DNA of 64,000 nt, from assembly GCF_036867135.1 (NCBI RefSeq), contig NZ_JBAJIJ010000001.1:2170001-2234000 (forward strand), given 5' to 3'. This stretch comes from Aeromicrobium sp. Sec7.5. GTDB lineage: Bacteria; Actinomycetota; Actinomycetes; Propionibacteriales; Nocardioidaceae. The notes beneath the pieces were generated by a model. The model did not search any database. It was not told where the DNA came from and saw only the letters and a list, made by a program, of their open reading frames with translations. This document shows, in pieces, positions 7,659 through 16,483 of the stretch (within the stretch, counting starts at the first letter, position 1; each line of letters opens with the position of its first letter). The position numbers and the translations under genes were made by a program.

Positions 7659-8759
7659 ATGCAGCAGGTCAAGGCCGTCATCGCGCGCGCGAAGGGGGCT
7701 CCGGTCGAGCTCGTGACGATCAACGTGCCCGATCCCGGTCCGGGCGAGGCCGTCGTGCAGGTCCAGGCGTGCGGGGTCTGCCACACCGACCTGCACTACC
7801 GCGAGGGTGGCATCAACGACGAGTTCCCGTTCCTGCTCGGCCACGAGGCCTCGGGCCTGGTGGAGGCCGTCGGCCCCGGCGTCACCGACGTCGCGCCCGG
7901 CGACTTCGTGGTGCTGAACTGGCGGGCGGTGTGCGGCGACTGCCGTGCCTGCAACCGTGGTGAGCCGCAGTACTGCTTCAGCACGTTCAACGCGACCCAG
8001 AAGATGACGCTCGAGGACGGCACGGAGCTCTCCCCCGCGCTCGGGATCGGCGCCTTCGCCGAGAAGACCCTCGTCGCCGCCGGCCAGTGCACCAAGGTCG
8101 ACCCGTCGGCGCGTCCTGCCGCCGTCGGCCTGCTGGGTTGCGGCGTCATGGCCGGCATCGGGGCCGCGATCAACACCGGCGGCGCCACCCGTGGCCGGTC
8201 CGTCGCGGTCATCGGCTGCGGAGGCGTGGGCGTGGCGGCGGTCGCCGGCGCCGCGCTCTCGGGGGCGAGCCCGATCATCGCCGTCGACATCGACGCCAAC
8301 AAGCTCGAGACGGCCCGCAAGCTCGGCGCGACCCACACGGTCGACTCCTCGAAGGTCGACCCGGTCGAGGCGATCAAGGAGATCGCGGCCCAGACGTACC
8401 CGGGCGCCGAGGGTGCCGACATCGTGGTCGAGGCCGTCGGCCGCCCCGAGACCTGGAAGCAGGCCTTCTACGCCCGGGACCTCGCCGGCACCGTCGTCCT
8501 CGTCGGCGTGCCCACCCCGGACATGACCGTGCCGGAGCTGCCGCTGATCGACGTCTTCGGACGCGGCGGCTCGCTCAAGTCCAGCTGGTACGGCGACTGC
8601 CTGCCGAGCCGCGACTTCCCCATGCTCGTCGACCTCTACCAGCAGGGACGCCTCGACCTCGACGCGTTCGTGACCGAGGAGATCGCGATCGACGGTGTCG
8701 AAGCCGCGTTCGAGCGGATGCACCACGGCGACGTCCTGCGATCGGTCGTGGTGCTCTGA
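7659..8759 (+). CDS. mscR: S-(hydroxymethyl)mycothiol dehydrogenase (zinc alcohol dehydrogenase)
   Basis: The 366-residue medium-chain dehydrogenase has catalytic zinc ligands in [15 protein letters not shown] and GHEASGLVE, a structural-zinc loop [15 protein letters not shown], and a Rossmann motif [15 protein letters not shown]. The class III-like insert [27 protein letters not shown] fits the mycothiol-dependent formaldehyde dehydrogenase MscR, which oxidises S-hydroxymethylmycothiol to S-formylmycothiol in actinobacteria. The ATG at 7659 has GAAAGG 8 bp upstream; an alternative ATG lies 27 bp earlier. The stop overlaps the start of an MBL-fold hydrolase, the usual partner gene. Confidence 0.9.
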   Translation: MQQVKAVIARAKGAPVELVTINVPDPGPGEAVVQVQACGVCHTDLHYREGGINDEFPFLLGHEASGLVEAVGPGVTDVAPGDFVVLNWRAVCGDCRACNRGEPQYCFSTFNATQKMTLEDGTELSPALGIGAFAEKTLVAAGQCTKVDPSARPAAVGLLGCGVMAGIGAAINTGGATRGRSVAVIGCGGVGVAAVAGAALSGASPIIAVDIDANKLETARKLGATHTVDSSKVDPVEAIKEIAAQTYPGAEGADIVVEAVGRPETWKQAFYARDLAGTVVLVGVPTPDMTVPELPLIDVFGRGGSLKSSWYGDCLPSRDFPMLVDLYQQGRLDLDAFVTEEIAIDGVEAAFERMHHGDVLRSVVVL

Positions 8760-9373
8760 TGGCCGCGCGCATCGACCACGCCGTCACCAGCGGCATCTTC
8801 AGCCTCGACGGCGAGACCCACGAGGTCGACAACAACGTGTGGGTCGTCGGCGACGACACCGAGTGCGTCGTGATCGACGCCCCGCACTCGGTCGACGACA
8901 TCCTCGCGCTCGTCGGCGAGCGCACGCTGACCGCGATCGTCTGCACCCACGCCCACGACGACCACGTGCGCGTGGCCCCGGAGCTGCGCGAGCGCACCGG
9001 TGCACCGATCTACCTGCACCCCGACGACCGTCCGGTGTGGGAGCTGACCCACGGCGACGCGATCATCTGGGACCACGACCTCGCCGACGGCCTCACGATC
9101 GAGGTCGCCGGCACGTCGCTCACGGTGCTGCACACGCCCGGCCACGCGCCGGGCGCCGTCTGCCTGTCCGCCCCCGAGCTCGGTGCCGTGTTCACCGGCG
9201 ACACCCTGTTCAACGGCGGCCCCGGCGCCACCGGCCGCTCGTTCAGCGACCGGCCCACGATCGAGGCGTCGATCCGCGCGAAGCTCTTCGCCCTGCCCGA
9301 CGAGACCGTGGTGCACACCGGCCACGGCGACGACACCACGATCGGCGCCGAGAAGGCCAACCTCGACGGCTGA
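8759..9373 (+). CDS. MBL-fold metallohydrolase, partner of the mycothiol dehydrogenase
   Basis: The 204-residue metallo-beta-lactamase-fold enzyme carries the dinuclear metal motif THAHDDH near residue 63-69, then HTPGHAPGA, FTGDTLF and HTGHGDDT. The start codon shares a base with the preceding stop (TGATG), so the two are co-translated. In many actinobacteria this pair is conserved, and the hydrolase is presumed to act on S-formylmycothiol or a related thioester; that role is inference from context. Confidence 0.88.
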   Translation: MAARIDHAVTSGIFSLDGETHEVDNNVWVVGDDTECVVIDAPHSVDDILALVGERTLTAIVCTHAHDDHVRVAPELRERTGAPIYLHPDDRPVWELTHGDAIIWDHDLADGLTIEVAGTSLTVLHTPGHAPGAVCLSAPELGAVFTGDTLFNGGPGATGRSFSDRPTIEASIRAKLFALPDETVVHTGHGDDTTIGAEKANLDG

Positions 9374-9383
9374 GCGCTGGACT

Positions 9384-9556
9384 CCCCCCAACCGGTCGTT
9401 GAGGTGCGAAGGCGCTCTGGCGCCTGAGCCTCGAAACGCTGGTCACATCGATCTTCGATGGTCACCACAGTCGTTGTGCTGGCCGAGGTCTCGCCCTTCG
9501 AGGCTCCTCGCAGAGCTCGTCGCACCTCAGGACCCAGCTCGCGCGCCAGAGCGCGC
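9384..9556. repeat. Dispersed inverted-repeat modules (relatives of the 131-bp repeat)
   Basis: GTTGAGGTGCGAAGGCGC, TCTGGCGCCTGAGCCTCGAAAC, TTCGAGGCTCCTCG, GTCGCACCTCA and CTCGCGCGCCAGAGCGCGCTCACAC are all present. They are the same vocabulary as the block at 1491-1810 but in a different order, and some can pair over long range. The block sits between convergent genes and no gene is supported in it. Confidence 0.7.
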
Positions 9557-9775
9557 TCACACTGGGGGCACCTCCCACGACGGAGTCGTAGGGGGACAAC
9601 CACCGGTGGGTGCGTCCGCCTCCGGGTCGACGACCACGCCGTCACTGCGCTGGGCGATCTCGGTCTCGGAGGGGTCGGAGTGGAGGCGGACCTCGTCAGG
9701 AACGGCGTTGACCGCGAGGGCGTCCTCCGGCGTCCAGTCCTTCGGGTCCTTCTGGCTCGGGTCGATGGGAGTCAT
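9557..9775 (-). CDS. Small acidic hypothetical protein under SigB-type promoter
   Basis: The 72-residue acidic protein has no membrane segment (MTPIDPSQKDPKDWTPEDAL...DPSETEIAQRSDGVVVDPEAD). No family is recognised. The ATG at 9775 lies exactly 9 nt downstream of a GGGTAC -10 element and has no ribosome site, so it is likely translated from a leaderless stress transcript. The promoter itself overlaps the end of the next upstream gene. Confidence 0.65.
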   Translation of the reverse strand: MTPIDPSQKDPKDWTPEDALAVNAVPDEVRLHSDPSETEIAQRSDGVVVDPEADAPTGGCPPTTPSWEVPPV

Positions 9776-9784
9776 GGCGTCGGG

Positions 9785-9809
9785 GTACCCGCTCGACCCC
9801 GGTTCACGC
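9785..9809 (-). promoter_or_regulatory. SigB-type promoter (GCGT-N15-GGGTAC), leaderless spacing
   Basis: On the minus strand GCGT (9809-9806) and GGGTAC (9790-9785) are 15 bp apart, and the next ATG begins 9 nt after the -10. The -35 part overlaps the last codons of the SRPBCC gene at 9804. Confidence 0.72.
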
Positions 9810-10169
9810 GAGAGCCAGCTGCTCGATCCGACGCAGCGCGATCAGCACGACCGGCGCGTAGGCCGGAGCCCAGACCGGGATGCCCATGCTCAGCCGGGTG
9901 CCGGCGCCGGACGCCTCGACGGCGTGGGTCGTGGCGGGCACACCCGCGACCTTCCACGACCACCGACGTCCCGGCACGACCGTGGTGAGCTCGAACGGCA
10001 GGGCCGGGCCGACCGCGGGCCAGACCCGACCCGTCGCGCCGGTCACGAACTCCCCGTCGATCTCGGCCCGCCTCACGGTCGGCCCCCAGAGCGGCCACGC
10101 CGCCAGGTCCGTCAGCAGGTGCCAGACACGGTCGGGGTGCGCGGCGACGTCGCGAGAGAGGATCAGCAC
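9804..10169 (-). CDS. SRPBCC family protein
   Basis: The roughly 121-residue helix-grip protein has ILSRDVAAHPDRVWHLLTDLAAWPLWGPTVRRAEI at the N-terminus, then VVPGRRWSWKVAGV, and a C-terminal helix with IALRRIEQLALA. It is a polyketide-cyclase/dehydrase-like lipid-binding fold of unknown ligand. The start is uncertain: the GTG at 10169 is followed at once by the conserved fold, but GGAGGG abuts it too closely; another GTG lies 24 bp upstream. Confidence 0.7.
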   Translation of the reverse strand: MLILSRDVAAHPDRVWHLLTDLAAWPLWGPTVRRAEIDGEFVTGATGRVWPAVGPALPFELTTVVPGRRWSWKVAGVPATTHAVEASGAGTRLSMGIPVWAPAYAPVVLIALRRIEQLALA

Positions 10170-10212
10170 CCCTCCAGCATCGCCGCCGCGCACCGATCGC
10201 GCGCCCTGACGC

Positions 10213-12546
10213 TCAGACGCTCGCCGTGACCTTCTCCGCGTCGACGGTGCGCGCGAGGTGCGGCCGGTGCAGGTTCTCGCCCTCGATGTCGACGTTTGGC
10301 AGGATCTTGTCGAGCCACTTCGGCAGGTACCAGGCCTTGTCACCCATCAGGTACATCAGGGCCGGGATCAGCACCATGCGGATGACGAAGGCGTCGAAGA
10401 TGACCGCCGCGGCGAGCGCGAAGCCCATCGACTTGATGATCGGGTCGTCCATGAAGATGAACCCGGCGAACACCGCCGTCATGATCAGCGCGGCCGCCGT
10501 CACGACGCGGGCGCTGTTGCGGAACCCGTCGACGACCGCCTCGCGGTACGTCGCCCCGTGCACGTAGGCCTCGCGGATCCGCGTGACGAGGAAGACCTGG
10601 TAGTCCATCGCGAGCCCGAACACCACGCCGACCAGGAAGATCGGGATGAAGCTCACGATCGGCTGGCCCGGGAACAGTCCGAAGAGGCCTTCCTGGAACA
10701 GCGCCACGGTCGCCCCCAGCGTGGCCATGATCGAGAGCAGGAAGCCCAGCGTCGCAGTGAGCGGCACGAGGATCGACCGGAACACGATCATGAGCAGCAG
10801 GAACGCCAACCCGATCACGATCGCGAGGTAGATCGGCAGGGCGTCGGCCAACTTCTCCGACACGTCGGTCTGGATCGCGGTCAGGCCCGTGACACCGACC
10901 GTCGTGCCCGTCTCGGACTCGATCTGGGCCTCGCCGTCGCGCAGCGACTGCAGGAGGTCCTCGGTCGCGGGGTCCTCGGCACCCGAGGAGGGCTCGACCA
11001 GGACCATCGCGCCGTTCTCGTTGCTCGTGACGACCATCGCGCTGGTCACGTCGTCCTGACCGGCGGCCCAGGCCGCGACGGCCTGGTACCCGGCCTGCTG
11101 CTCCTCGGGCGAGGCGACGTCGCGGGCGTCCACGACGACCAGCATCGGCGAGAGTCGACCGGGGCCGAACGCCTCGGTCACCAGGTCCGAGGCCTCGCGC
11201 TGGGTCGTGCCCTCGGCGGCGGTGCTGTCGGTGGGCAGCGCCAGACGCATGTCCTGGATCGGGAACGCGAGGGCCCCGAGGCCCGCCACCACGACGAGCA
11301 CCGCGACGATCGGCGCCTTGCCCACCGCCCGGGCCCAGCGGACCCCGTTGTTGAGGATCACGCCGCCGGCCTCACGAGCGGGTCGGTAGCGGCGGAACGT
11401 GCCGCCGAACGACTTCGACTTCAGCATCCCGAGGATCGCGGGCAGGAGGGTCAGCGCCACGAGGACGGCGACCGCCACGGTCACTGCCGCGCCGATGCCC
11501 ATTGCGGTCAGGAACGAGATGCCGACGACGCTCAGCGCGACGAGCGCGATGATCACGGTCAGACCGGCGAACACCACGGCCGACCCGGCAGTGCCGACGG
11601 CGACGCCGATGGCCTCCTGGCGGTCGTCGGTGTGGTCGAGCTCGCCGCGGAACCTCGCCAGGATGAACAACGTGTAGTCGATGCCGACGGCCAGGCCCAG
11701 CATCACGGCCAGGGCCGTCGTCGTCGACGGCACCTCGATCACCGCGGTCATCGCCGTGATGCCGGTGACCCCGACGGCCACGCCGATCAGCGCGGTGATG
11801 ATCGGCATGCCGGCCGCGACGAGGGAGCCGAACGTCAGCGCCAGCACGACGATCGCGAGCGCGATGCCGATGAGCTCGGCGGACGCACCACCGGCCTCCA
11901 TGACCTGCATCGCGGGGCCGGACACCTCGACGGTCAGACCCGCGTCCCGCGCGGTGTCCATGAGTTCGAGGACCTCGTCCTGCATCTCGGGCGTCACCTC
12001 GAGCTGGGTGGGCTCGTCGAAGGTGAACGAGATCGTGCCGATGCGGCCGTCGTCGGACAGCGGGGTCGCCGAGGCGATCTGTGCCTGCGCCGCCGCGAGC
12101 GCGGCGTCACGGTCGAACGGCTGACCTGCGGCGGTCGCCTGCGACTCGGCCTCGTCGATCCCGGCCGTGACCTGGGCCTCGAGGCCCGCCGCACCTTCGA
12201 CCGGACCGACGACGCCCTCCACGACGGTGTCGAGCGAACCGAGGTCGGTGACCAGGGTGCTCACGGCGTCCGCGTAGGGCTCGTCGGCGAGGGTGCTGCC
12301 GTCGGGGGCGGCGACGACGATCGTCGCGGACGGGGCGTCCACGGCGGCCGAGTCGGGAAAGAGCTCCTGCTGGAGCTCGGCCGTGTCGACGGACTCCACG
12401 CCCGGGATCGAGAAGGTGTTCGACATCGGCTTGGACAGCAGTCCGGCGCCGGCGCCGAGGGTCACGAGGGCGATGACCCACGCGGCGAGGAAGAGTGGCC
12501 AGCGCCGGTAGGCGGTCTTGCCGAGTCGGTAGAGCAGGGTGGCCAT
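10213..12546 (-). CDS. MMPL/RND family membrane transporter
   Basis: The 777-residue protein has two repeats of an extracytoplasmic domain and a helix bundle: TM1 at about 15-35, a large loop to about 180, five helices to about 370, a second loop, and helices from about 560 to 740. The conserved GLAVGIDYTLFILARFREE-type segment (here VGIDYTLFILARFRGEL) and GLAMDYQVFLVTRIREAY identify the MMPL family of lipid or drug exporters. It lies 40 bp downstream of a TetR-type repressor gene on the same strand, so it is very likely the pump that regulator controls. The substrate is unknown. Confidence 0.92.
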   Translation of the reverse strand: MATLLYRLGKTAYRRWPLFLAAWVIALVTLGAGAGLLSKPMSNTFSIPGVESVDTAELQQELFPDSAAVDAPSATIVVAAPDGSTLADEPYADAVSTLVTDLGSLDTVVEGVVGPVEGAAGLEAQVTAGIDEAESQATAAGQPFDRDAALAAAQAQIASATPLSDDGRIGTISFTFDEPTQLEVTPEMQDEVLELMDTARDAGLTVEVSGPAMQVMEAGGASAELIGIALAIVVLALTFGSLVAAGMPIITALIGVAVGVTGITAMTAVIEVPSTTTALAVMLGLAVGIDYTLFILARFRGELDHTDDRQEAIGVAVGTAGSAVVFAGLTVIIALVALSVVGISFLTAMGIGAAVTVAVAVLVALTLLPAILGMLKSKSFGGTFRRYRPAREAGGVILNNGVRWARAVGKAPIVAVLVVVAGLGALAFPIQDMRLALPTDSTAAEGTTQREASDLVTEAFGPGRLSPMLVVVDARDVASPEEQQAGYQAVAAWAAGQDDVTSAMVVTSNENGAMVLVEPSSGAEDPATEDLLQSLRDGEAQIESETGTTVGVTGLTAIQTDVSEKLADALPIYLAIVIGLAFLLLMIVFRSILVPLTATLGFLLSIMATLGATVALFQEGLFGLFPGQPIVSFIPIFLVGVVFGLAMDYQVFLVTRIREAYVHGATYREAVVDGFRNSARVVTAAALIMTAVFAGFIFMDDPIIKSMGFALAAAVIFDAFVIRMVLIPALMYLMGDKAWYLPKWLDKILPNVDIEGENLHRPHLARTVDAEKVTASV

Positions 12547-12586
12547 GTCAGGGATCTCCTGGGTAGGTGGCTGATGGGGGGAAAGC

Positions 12587-13171
12587 TCAGGGGCGGGTGA
12601 CGACCATGGCGGCCTCGAAGACCCGGGCGTAGTGCTGGGCGAGACTGATGCTGTCGTCCGCGAGGGACTGGTCGAGCGCGATGTCGAACAGGCTGAGTGC
12701 GAGCGTCGCGACCAGGCGGACCGTGAGCGGTTCGACGTCCTCCCCCTCGCGTTGGGCGATGCCGTCGGAGAAACGCTCCATGACCTCGGCGAACCGCTCG
12801 TGGACGGCGGCGTGCAATCGGGCGTCGGAGCGGATGAGCCGACGGACCTGCGCGACCTCGGCCGGCGTGGGGCCCTCGTCGTCGAGCAGCACGACGATGA
12901 GCTCCTTGACGTCGGTCAGGAGGTGACCCGTGGGACCGCCCCGCATGAAGGTCTCGACGAGCTCGGACTCGGGCGGCTCAGAAATCCCCAGGACCGCGTC
13001 GACCTTGCCGGGGACGTAGTTGAACAGGGTGCGACGAGACACCCCGACGCTCTCGGCGAGCTGGTCCATCGTGAAGCCGTCCAGCCCGTGCTCGTCGGCC
13101 AGGCTGCGGGCGCAGGACGAGATGGCACGCAGCGTGCGCTGCCGCCGCACCTCGTTTGCACTCTTCGCCAT
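12587..13171 (-). CDS. TetR/AcrR family transcriptional regulator
   Basis: The 194-residue regulator has an N-terminal helix-turn-helix (SLADEHGLDGFTMDQLAESVGVSRRTLFNYVPGK) and a C-terminal ligand-binding domain of the TetR_C type with QHYARVFEAAMVV. The ATG at 13171 is chosen because the longer in-frame reading upstream crosses an operator and has no family similarity. The start codon abuts a perfect AGTGCA-N4-TGCACT inverted repeat, so the protein probably represses its own transcript, which continues into the MMPL pump. Confidence 0.9.
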   Translation of the reverse strand: MAKSANEVRRQRTLRAISSCARSLADEHGLDGFTMDQLAESVGVSRRTLFNYVPGKVDAVLGISEPPESELVETFMRGGPTGHLLTDVKELIVVLLDDEGPTPAEVAQVRRLIRSDARLHAAVHERFAEVMERFSDGIAQREGEDVEPLTVRLVATLALSLFDIALDQSLADDSISLAQHYARVFEAAMVVTRP

Positions 13172-13205
13172 GTAGTGCAGTCTTGCACTCTGATGGCTGG
13201 AGTGC
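13157..13205. promoter_or_regulatory. Putative TetR operator, four AGTGCA half-sites
   Basis: AGTGCA-GTCT-TGCACT at 13174-13189 is a perfect inverted repeat. Further half-sites TGCACT at 13157-13162 and AGTGCA at 13200-13205 flank it. The cluster covers the start of the tetR-like gene, the expected place for autorepression of the tetR-MMPL operon. Confidence 0.75.
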
Positions 13206-13339
13206 AATCGGCCGGAGGTGTGAATCACGTCTCCCCCTCGCGGACCGAAAAATGTCGCGCAAGGATGTCGAGAACCGACGAACGGCTCCGACCCCGGGGT
13301 GAGAGCGACCATCAGGTCGCCGCACACAAGGAGAAGATC

Positions 13340-13747
13340 ATGGCCAAGTACCTGCTGCTGAAGCACTACCGCGGCGCACCCGCCGCCAGGAACGACGTGA
13401 TGATGGACCAGTGGTCGCCCGAGGAGGTCTCGGCGCACATCCAGTACATGAACGACTTCGCCGCCAGGCTCGAGGGCACGGGTGAGTACGTCGACGGCCA
13501 GGCCTTGGCGCCGACCGGGCTGTGGGTGCAGTACGACGGCGAGGGCAAGCCCCCGGTGACTGACGGTCCGTTCGCGGAGACCAAGGACCTCATCGCCGGA
13601 TGGATGATCATCGACGTCGACACCCCGGAGCGAGCCGTCGAGCTCGCCGGCGAGCTCTCCGCCGCACCCGGCAAGAACGGCGAGCCGATCCACGAGTGGC
13701 TCGAGGTCCGCCCGCTCTACGGCGAGCCGCCGCTCGTGCAGGACTGA
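13340..13747 (+). CDS. YciI/DGPF-domain protein, ECF42 partner
   Basis: The 135-residue protein has the DGPF domain (PVTDGPFAETKDLIAGWMIIDVDTPERAVELA) and an N-terminal MAKYLLLKHYRG strand. AAGGAG precedes the ATG. It shares one base with the start of an ECF sigma factor. DGPF proteins are the known genetic partners of ECF42-type sigma factors and are thought to be part of their output; the chemical role of the domain is not established. Confidence 0.88.
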   Translation: MAKYLLLKHYRGAPAARNDVMMDQWSPEEVSAHIQYMNDFAARLEGTGEYVDGQALAPTGLWVQYDGEGKPPVTDGPFAETKDLIAGWMIIDVDTPERAVELAGELSAAPGKNGEPIHEWLEVRPLYGEPPLVQD

Positions 13748-14901
13748 TGGAGCCGTCGTTCGACCCCGCCACCATCCGGGCGCTGGCCCCGCAGGTCCTG
13801 GCGATCCTCGTCCGCCGCGGAGCCGGTTTCGCGGCGGCCGAGGACGCCGTGCAGGAGGCGCTCGTCGAGGCGTGGCGCTCGTGGCCGGACGATCCGCCGC
13901 GCGACCCCAAGGGCTGGCTCGTCACGGTCGCCTGGCGACGCCACCTCGACGCCGCACGGTCGGAGATCTCCCGCCGCCAGCGGGAGGAGCGGGTCGACGC
14001 CGAGCCCGAGCCAGGACCGGCCGCACCGGCCGACGACTCGCTGCAGCTCTACTTCCTGTCCGCCCACCCGTCGTTGACCCCGTCCTCGGCGGTCGCGCTC
14101 ACCCTGCGCGCGGTCGGGGGACTCACGACCCGGCAGATCGCGGACGCCTACCTGGTGCCGGAGGCGACGATGGCCCAGCGCATCGTCCGCGCCAAGCGCA
14201 CCGTCTCGAGTGTGCGTCTCGACGAGCCCGGCGACGTGGGCACCGTGCTGCGCACGCTCTACCTGGTGTTCAACGAGGGCTACTCCGGCGACGTCGACCT
14301 CGCGGCCGAGGCCATCCGGCTCACCCGCCAGCTCGCCGTCGCGGCCGACCACCCCGAGGTCTCCGGACTACTTGCGCTCATGCTGCTGCACCACGCCCGA
14401 CGCCCGGCGCGTACCGCGTCCGACGGCTCGCTCGTGCCATTGGCCGAGCAGGACCGCACCCAGTGGGACACCACCTCCATCACCGAGGGCGTCGCGATCC
14501 TGCAGCTCGCCCTGTCGCGCGACCGCCTCGGCGAGTTCCAAGCCCAGGCGGCGATCGCCGCGCTCCACGCCGACGCCCCCACGTTCGAGGAGACCGACTG
14601 GGCGCAGGTCGTCGACTGGTACGACGAGCTCGTCAGCCTCACCGACAATCCGGTCGCGCGCCTGAATCGGGTGGTCGCCCTCGCCGAGGCCGACGGGCCT
14701 CGGGCCGGACTCACGGCGCTGGCGGAGCTCGACGCCTCGCTCCCCCGGTACACGGCCGTGGCCGCGCACCTTCACGAGATGGACGGCGCCCTCCCCACCG
14801 CGGCACGGCTCTACGCCGAGGCGGCGACCCGCGCGACCAGCACGGCGGAACGCGACCACCTCACCCGTCAGGCCGCCCGGCTCAACACGACGACCCGATG
14901 A
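13747..14901 (+). CDS. ECF RNA polymerase sigma factor with C-terminal extension (ECF42-like, DUF6596)
   Basis: The 384-residue protein combines sigma region 2 (about 10-75, AAEDAVQEALVEAWRSWPDDPP...GWLVTVAWRRHLDAAR) and region 4 (about 105-155, GLTTRQIADAYLVPEATMAQRIVRAKRT). A long helical, TPR-like C-terminal half follows (LVFNEGYSGDVDLAAEAIRLTRQL, LNRVVALAEADGP). ECF42 factors use this extension instead of an anti-sigma factor. TGATG overlap with the DGPF gene shows coupled translation. Its target promoter is not obvious from this window. Confidence 0.9.
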   Translation: MEPSFDPATIRALAPQVLAILVRRGAGFAAAEDAVQEALVEAWRSWPDDPPRDPKGWLVTVAWRRHLDAARSEISRRQREERVDAEPEPGPAAPADDSLQLYFLSAHPSLTPSSAVALTLRAVGGLTTRQIADAYLVPEATMAQRIVRAKRTVSSVRLDEPGDVGTVLRTLYLVFNEGYSGDVDLAAEAIRLTRQLAVAADHPEVSGLLALMLLHHARRPARTASDGSLVPLAEQDRTQWDTTSITEGVAILQLALSRDRLGEFQAQAAIAALHADAPTFEETDWAQVVDWYDELVSLTDNPVARLNRVVALAEADGPRAGLTALAELDASLPRYTAVAAHLHEMDGALPTAARLYAEAATRATSTAERDHLTRQAARLNTTTR

Positions 14902-14907
14902 GGACAC

Positions 14908-16401
14908 TCAGGCGCCGACCGCCTCGTCCAGGCCCGCCGCCGGGTCGGCCAGCAGGTCGAGCAGGATCTCCTGGACGACCTCCAGCACGTCGGCACCCGG
15001 CGCGACGCTCGCCGCGAAGCCCGACAGGTACAGCAGGTTCTTGAAGAACAGCACGAGGTCCTTGGGCATGCGGAAGCCGTTGCGGGCCAGGACCTGAAGC
15101 AGACGCCCGAGCGTGATGCCGAGCTGGTCGAACGTCACGGCGCCACGCGACCGGTCCTGCAGGAGGTCCAGCTCGACCTGGAGCTCGGCGACGAGGGCGT
15201 CGATCTCGGCGTCCTTCGCGATCGCACCGAACGACTGCATCGCGGTGATCTGCCCGGCCGCGTCGTTCATGGCCCACGCCGTCAGGTACTCGACCAGGCC
15301 CGCACGCTGGGCCGGGTCGAGCCGTCCCGCGATGCCGAAGTCGACGAGCGAGAACGACCCCGTCGCCTCGTCGACCAGCACGTTGCCCGCGTGCAGGTCA
15401 CCGTGGAACACGCCGTGCTTGAGGGTCGCCTCCACGACGCCCTTGATGCCCAGGTGCAGCAGGCGGTCGCCGTCGAGGTCCGCCGACGGGTCGAGGCGCG
15501 AGTACGAGACGCCCGGCAGGAGCTCCATGACGAGGACCCGCTCCGTGACCATGCCGGGCAGCGGTCGCGGGGCGTGCATGTGGTCGGCACCGAGGGCCTC
15601 GAGCACGGCGCTCGAGTCGACGAGGTTCGCCGCCTCCAGACGGAAGTCGAGCTCCTCGAGCGCGAGCTGGGCGAACAGCTCGACGAATCCCGTGAGGTTC
15701 GCGGCCCGGGTGCCCTCGTGCAGCTTCTCGGCCGCGGCCGCGGCGATCGCGAGGGTCTCGATGTCGGCGCGGAAACGCCGGCGCAGGCCAGGACGGCGCA
15801 CCTTCACGACGACCTCGGTGCCGTCGACCAGCCGACCGCGGTGCACCTGGCCGATCGAGCCCGCCGCGAGCGGCGTCTCGTCGATCCACTCCAGCTGGGA
15901 ACGGGTCGGCCCCAGCTCGCGCTCGACGACCTCGAGCGCGACCCCGGGCGGCAGTGCGGGTGCCTCGTCGCGGCACCAGGCGAAGGCCGTGACCCACTCG
16001 TCGGGGAGCAGGCCGTCGGCGGTGGCGATGAACTGGCCGAGCTTGACGTACGTGGGCCCACCGGCCCGCACCAGGCGTTGCGCGCGCTCGAGCGTGCCCG
16101 CACTCGCGTTCGGCGGCTCGACACGCAGGCCCACCGCGGCCGACGCGGCACCGAGCAGCTGGATCGGCACGTCCGGTGCCGCGGTCGTGACGATCCGCCA
16201 CCCCATCGAGAACAGCGACCCCAGCGTGTCGGGCCAGAGCCGGGGCGTCGCCAGACGCTTCGCGTCGCGGGCCACGACCGCGCGCTGGTCGACCGCGTCG
16301 TGGTGCCACTGCAGGGCCTGCTGCGTCAGCCCGGGCATCGCGGCCAGCCGCTCCGACCGGCGGATCAGGACGTCGATGCTGGGCGGCGGCGGGAGGATCA
16401 T
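14908..16401 (-). CDS. AarF/UbiB (ABC1) family atypical kinase
   Basis: The 497-residue ABC1 protein has the KxGQ motif in YVKLGQFIATADGLLP, the Ala-rich nucleotide loop AAGSIGQVHRG, VVVKVRRPG with the kinase Lys, HGDLHAGNVLV as catalytic loop, and the DFG in LVDFGIAGR. UbiB/AarF proteins are ATPases that support quinone or lipid handling; in actinobacteria the substrate is unknown. ATG at 16401 follows GGAGGATC poorly and an upstream in-frame reading exists, but the sequence before 16401 is operator-like DNA. It converges on the ECF gene with only 6 bp between stops. Confidence 0.87.
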   Translation of the reverse strand: MILPPPPSIDVLIRRSERLAAMPGLTQQALQWHHDAVDQRAVVARDAKRLATPRLWPDTLGSLFSMGWRIVTTAAPDVPIQLLGAASAAVGLRVEPPNASAGTLERAQRLVRAGGPTYVKLGQFIATADGLLPDEWVTAFAWCRDEAPALPPGVALEVVERELGPTRSQLEWIDETPLAAGSIGQVHRGRLVDGTEVVVKVRRPGLRRRFRADIETLAIAAAAAEKLHEGTRAANLTGFVELFAQLALEELDFRLEAANLVDSSAVLEALGADHMHAPRPLPGMVTERVLVMELLPGVSYSRLDPSADLDGDRLLHLGIKGVVEATLKHGVFHGDLHAGNVLVDEATGSFSLVDFGIAGRLDPAQRAGLVEYLTAWAMNDAAGQITAMQSFGAIAKDAEIDALVAELQVELDLLQDRSRGAVTFDQLGITLGRLLQVLARNGFRMPKDLVLFFKNLLYLSGFAASVAPGADVLEVVQEILLDLLADPAAGLDEAVGA

Positions 16402-16417
16402 GACATCGACAGTGACA

Positions 16418-16432
16418 CATACCGACGGTATG
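16418..16432. promoter_or_regulatory. Perfect palindrome, putative operator of the ABC1 gene
   Basis: CATACCG-A-CGGTATG is a perfect 15-bp palindrome 16 bp upstream of the ABC1 start codon. This form is typical of TetR-family sites. The cognate regulator is not obvious; the neighbouring HxlR protein has its own, different site. Confidence 0.55.
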
Positions 16433-16483
16433 GCGCGAGACATGTCGGGCGTGCGTCCGGTCACGCGTCGGGCGTCACACCGG

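Noticed and set aside
10258-12600. 780-residue open frame on the plus strand opposite the MMPL gene
   Set aside because: It is very His/Asp/Arg-rich and lacks any domain. This is the usual shadow frame of a high-GC membrane-protein gene.
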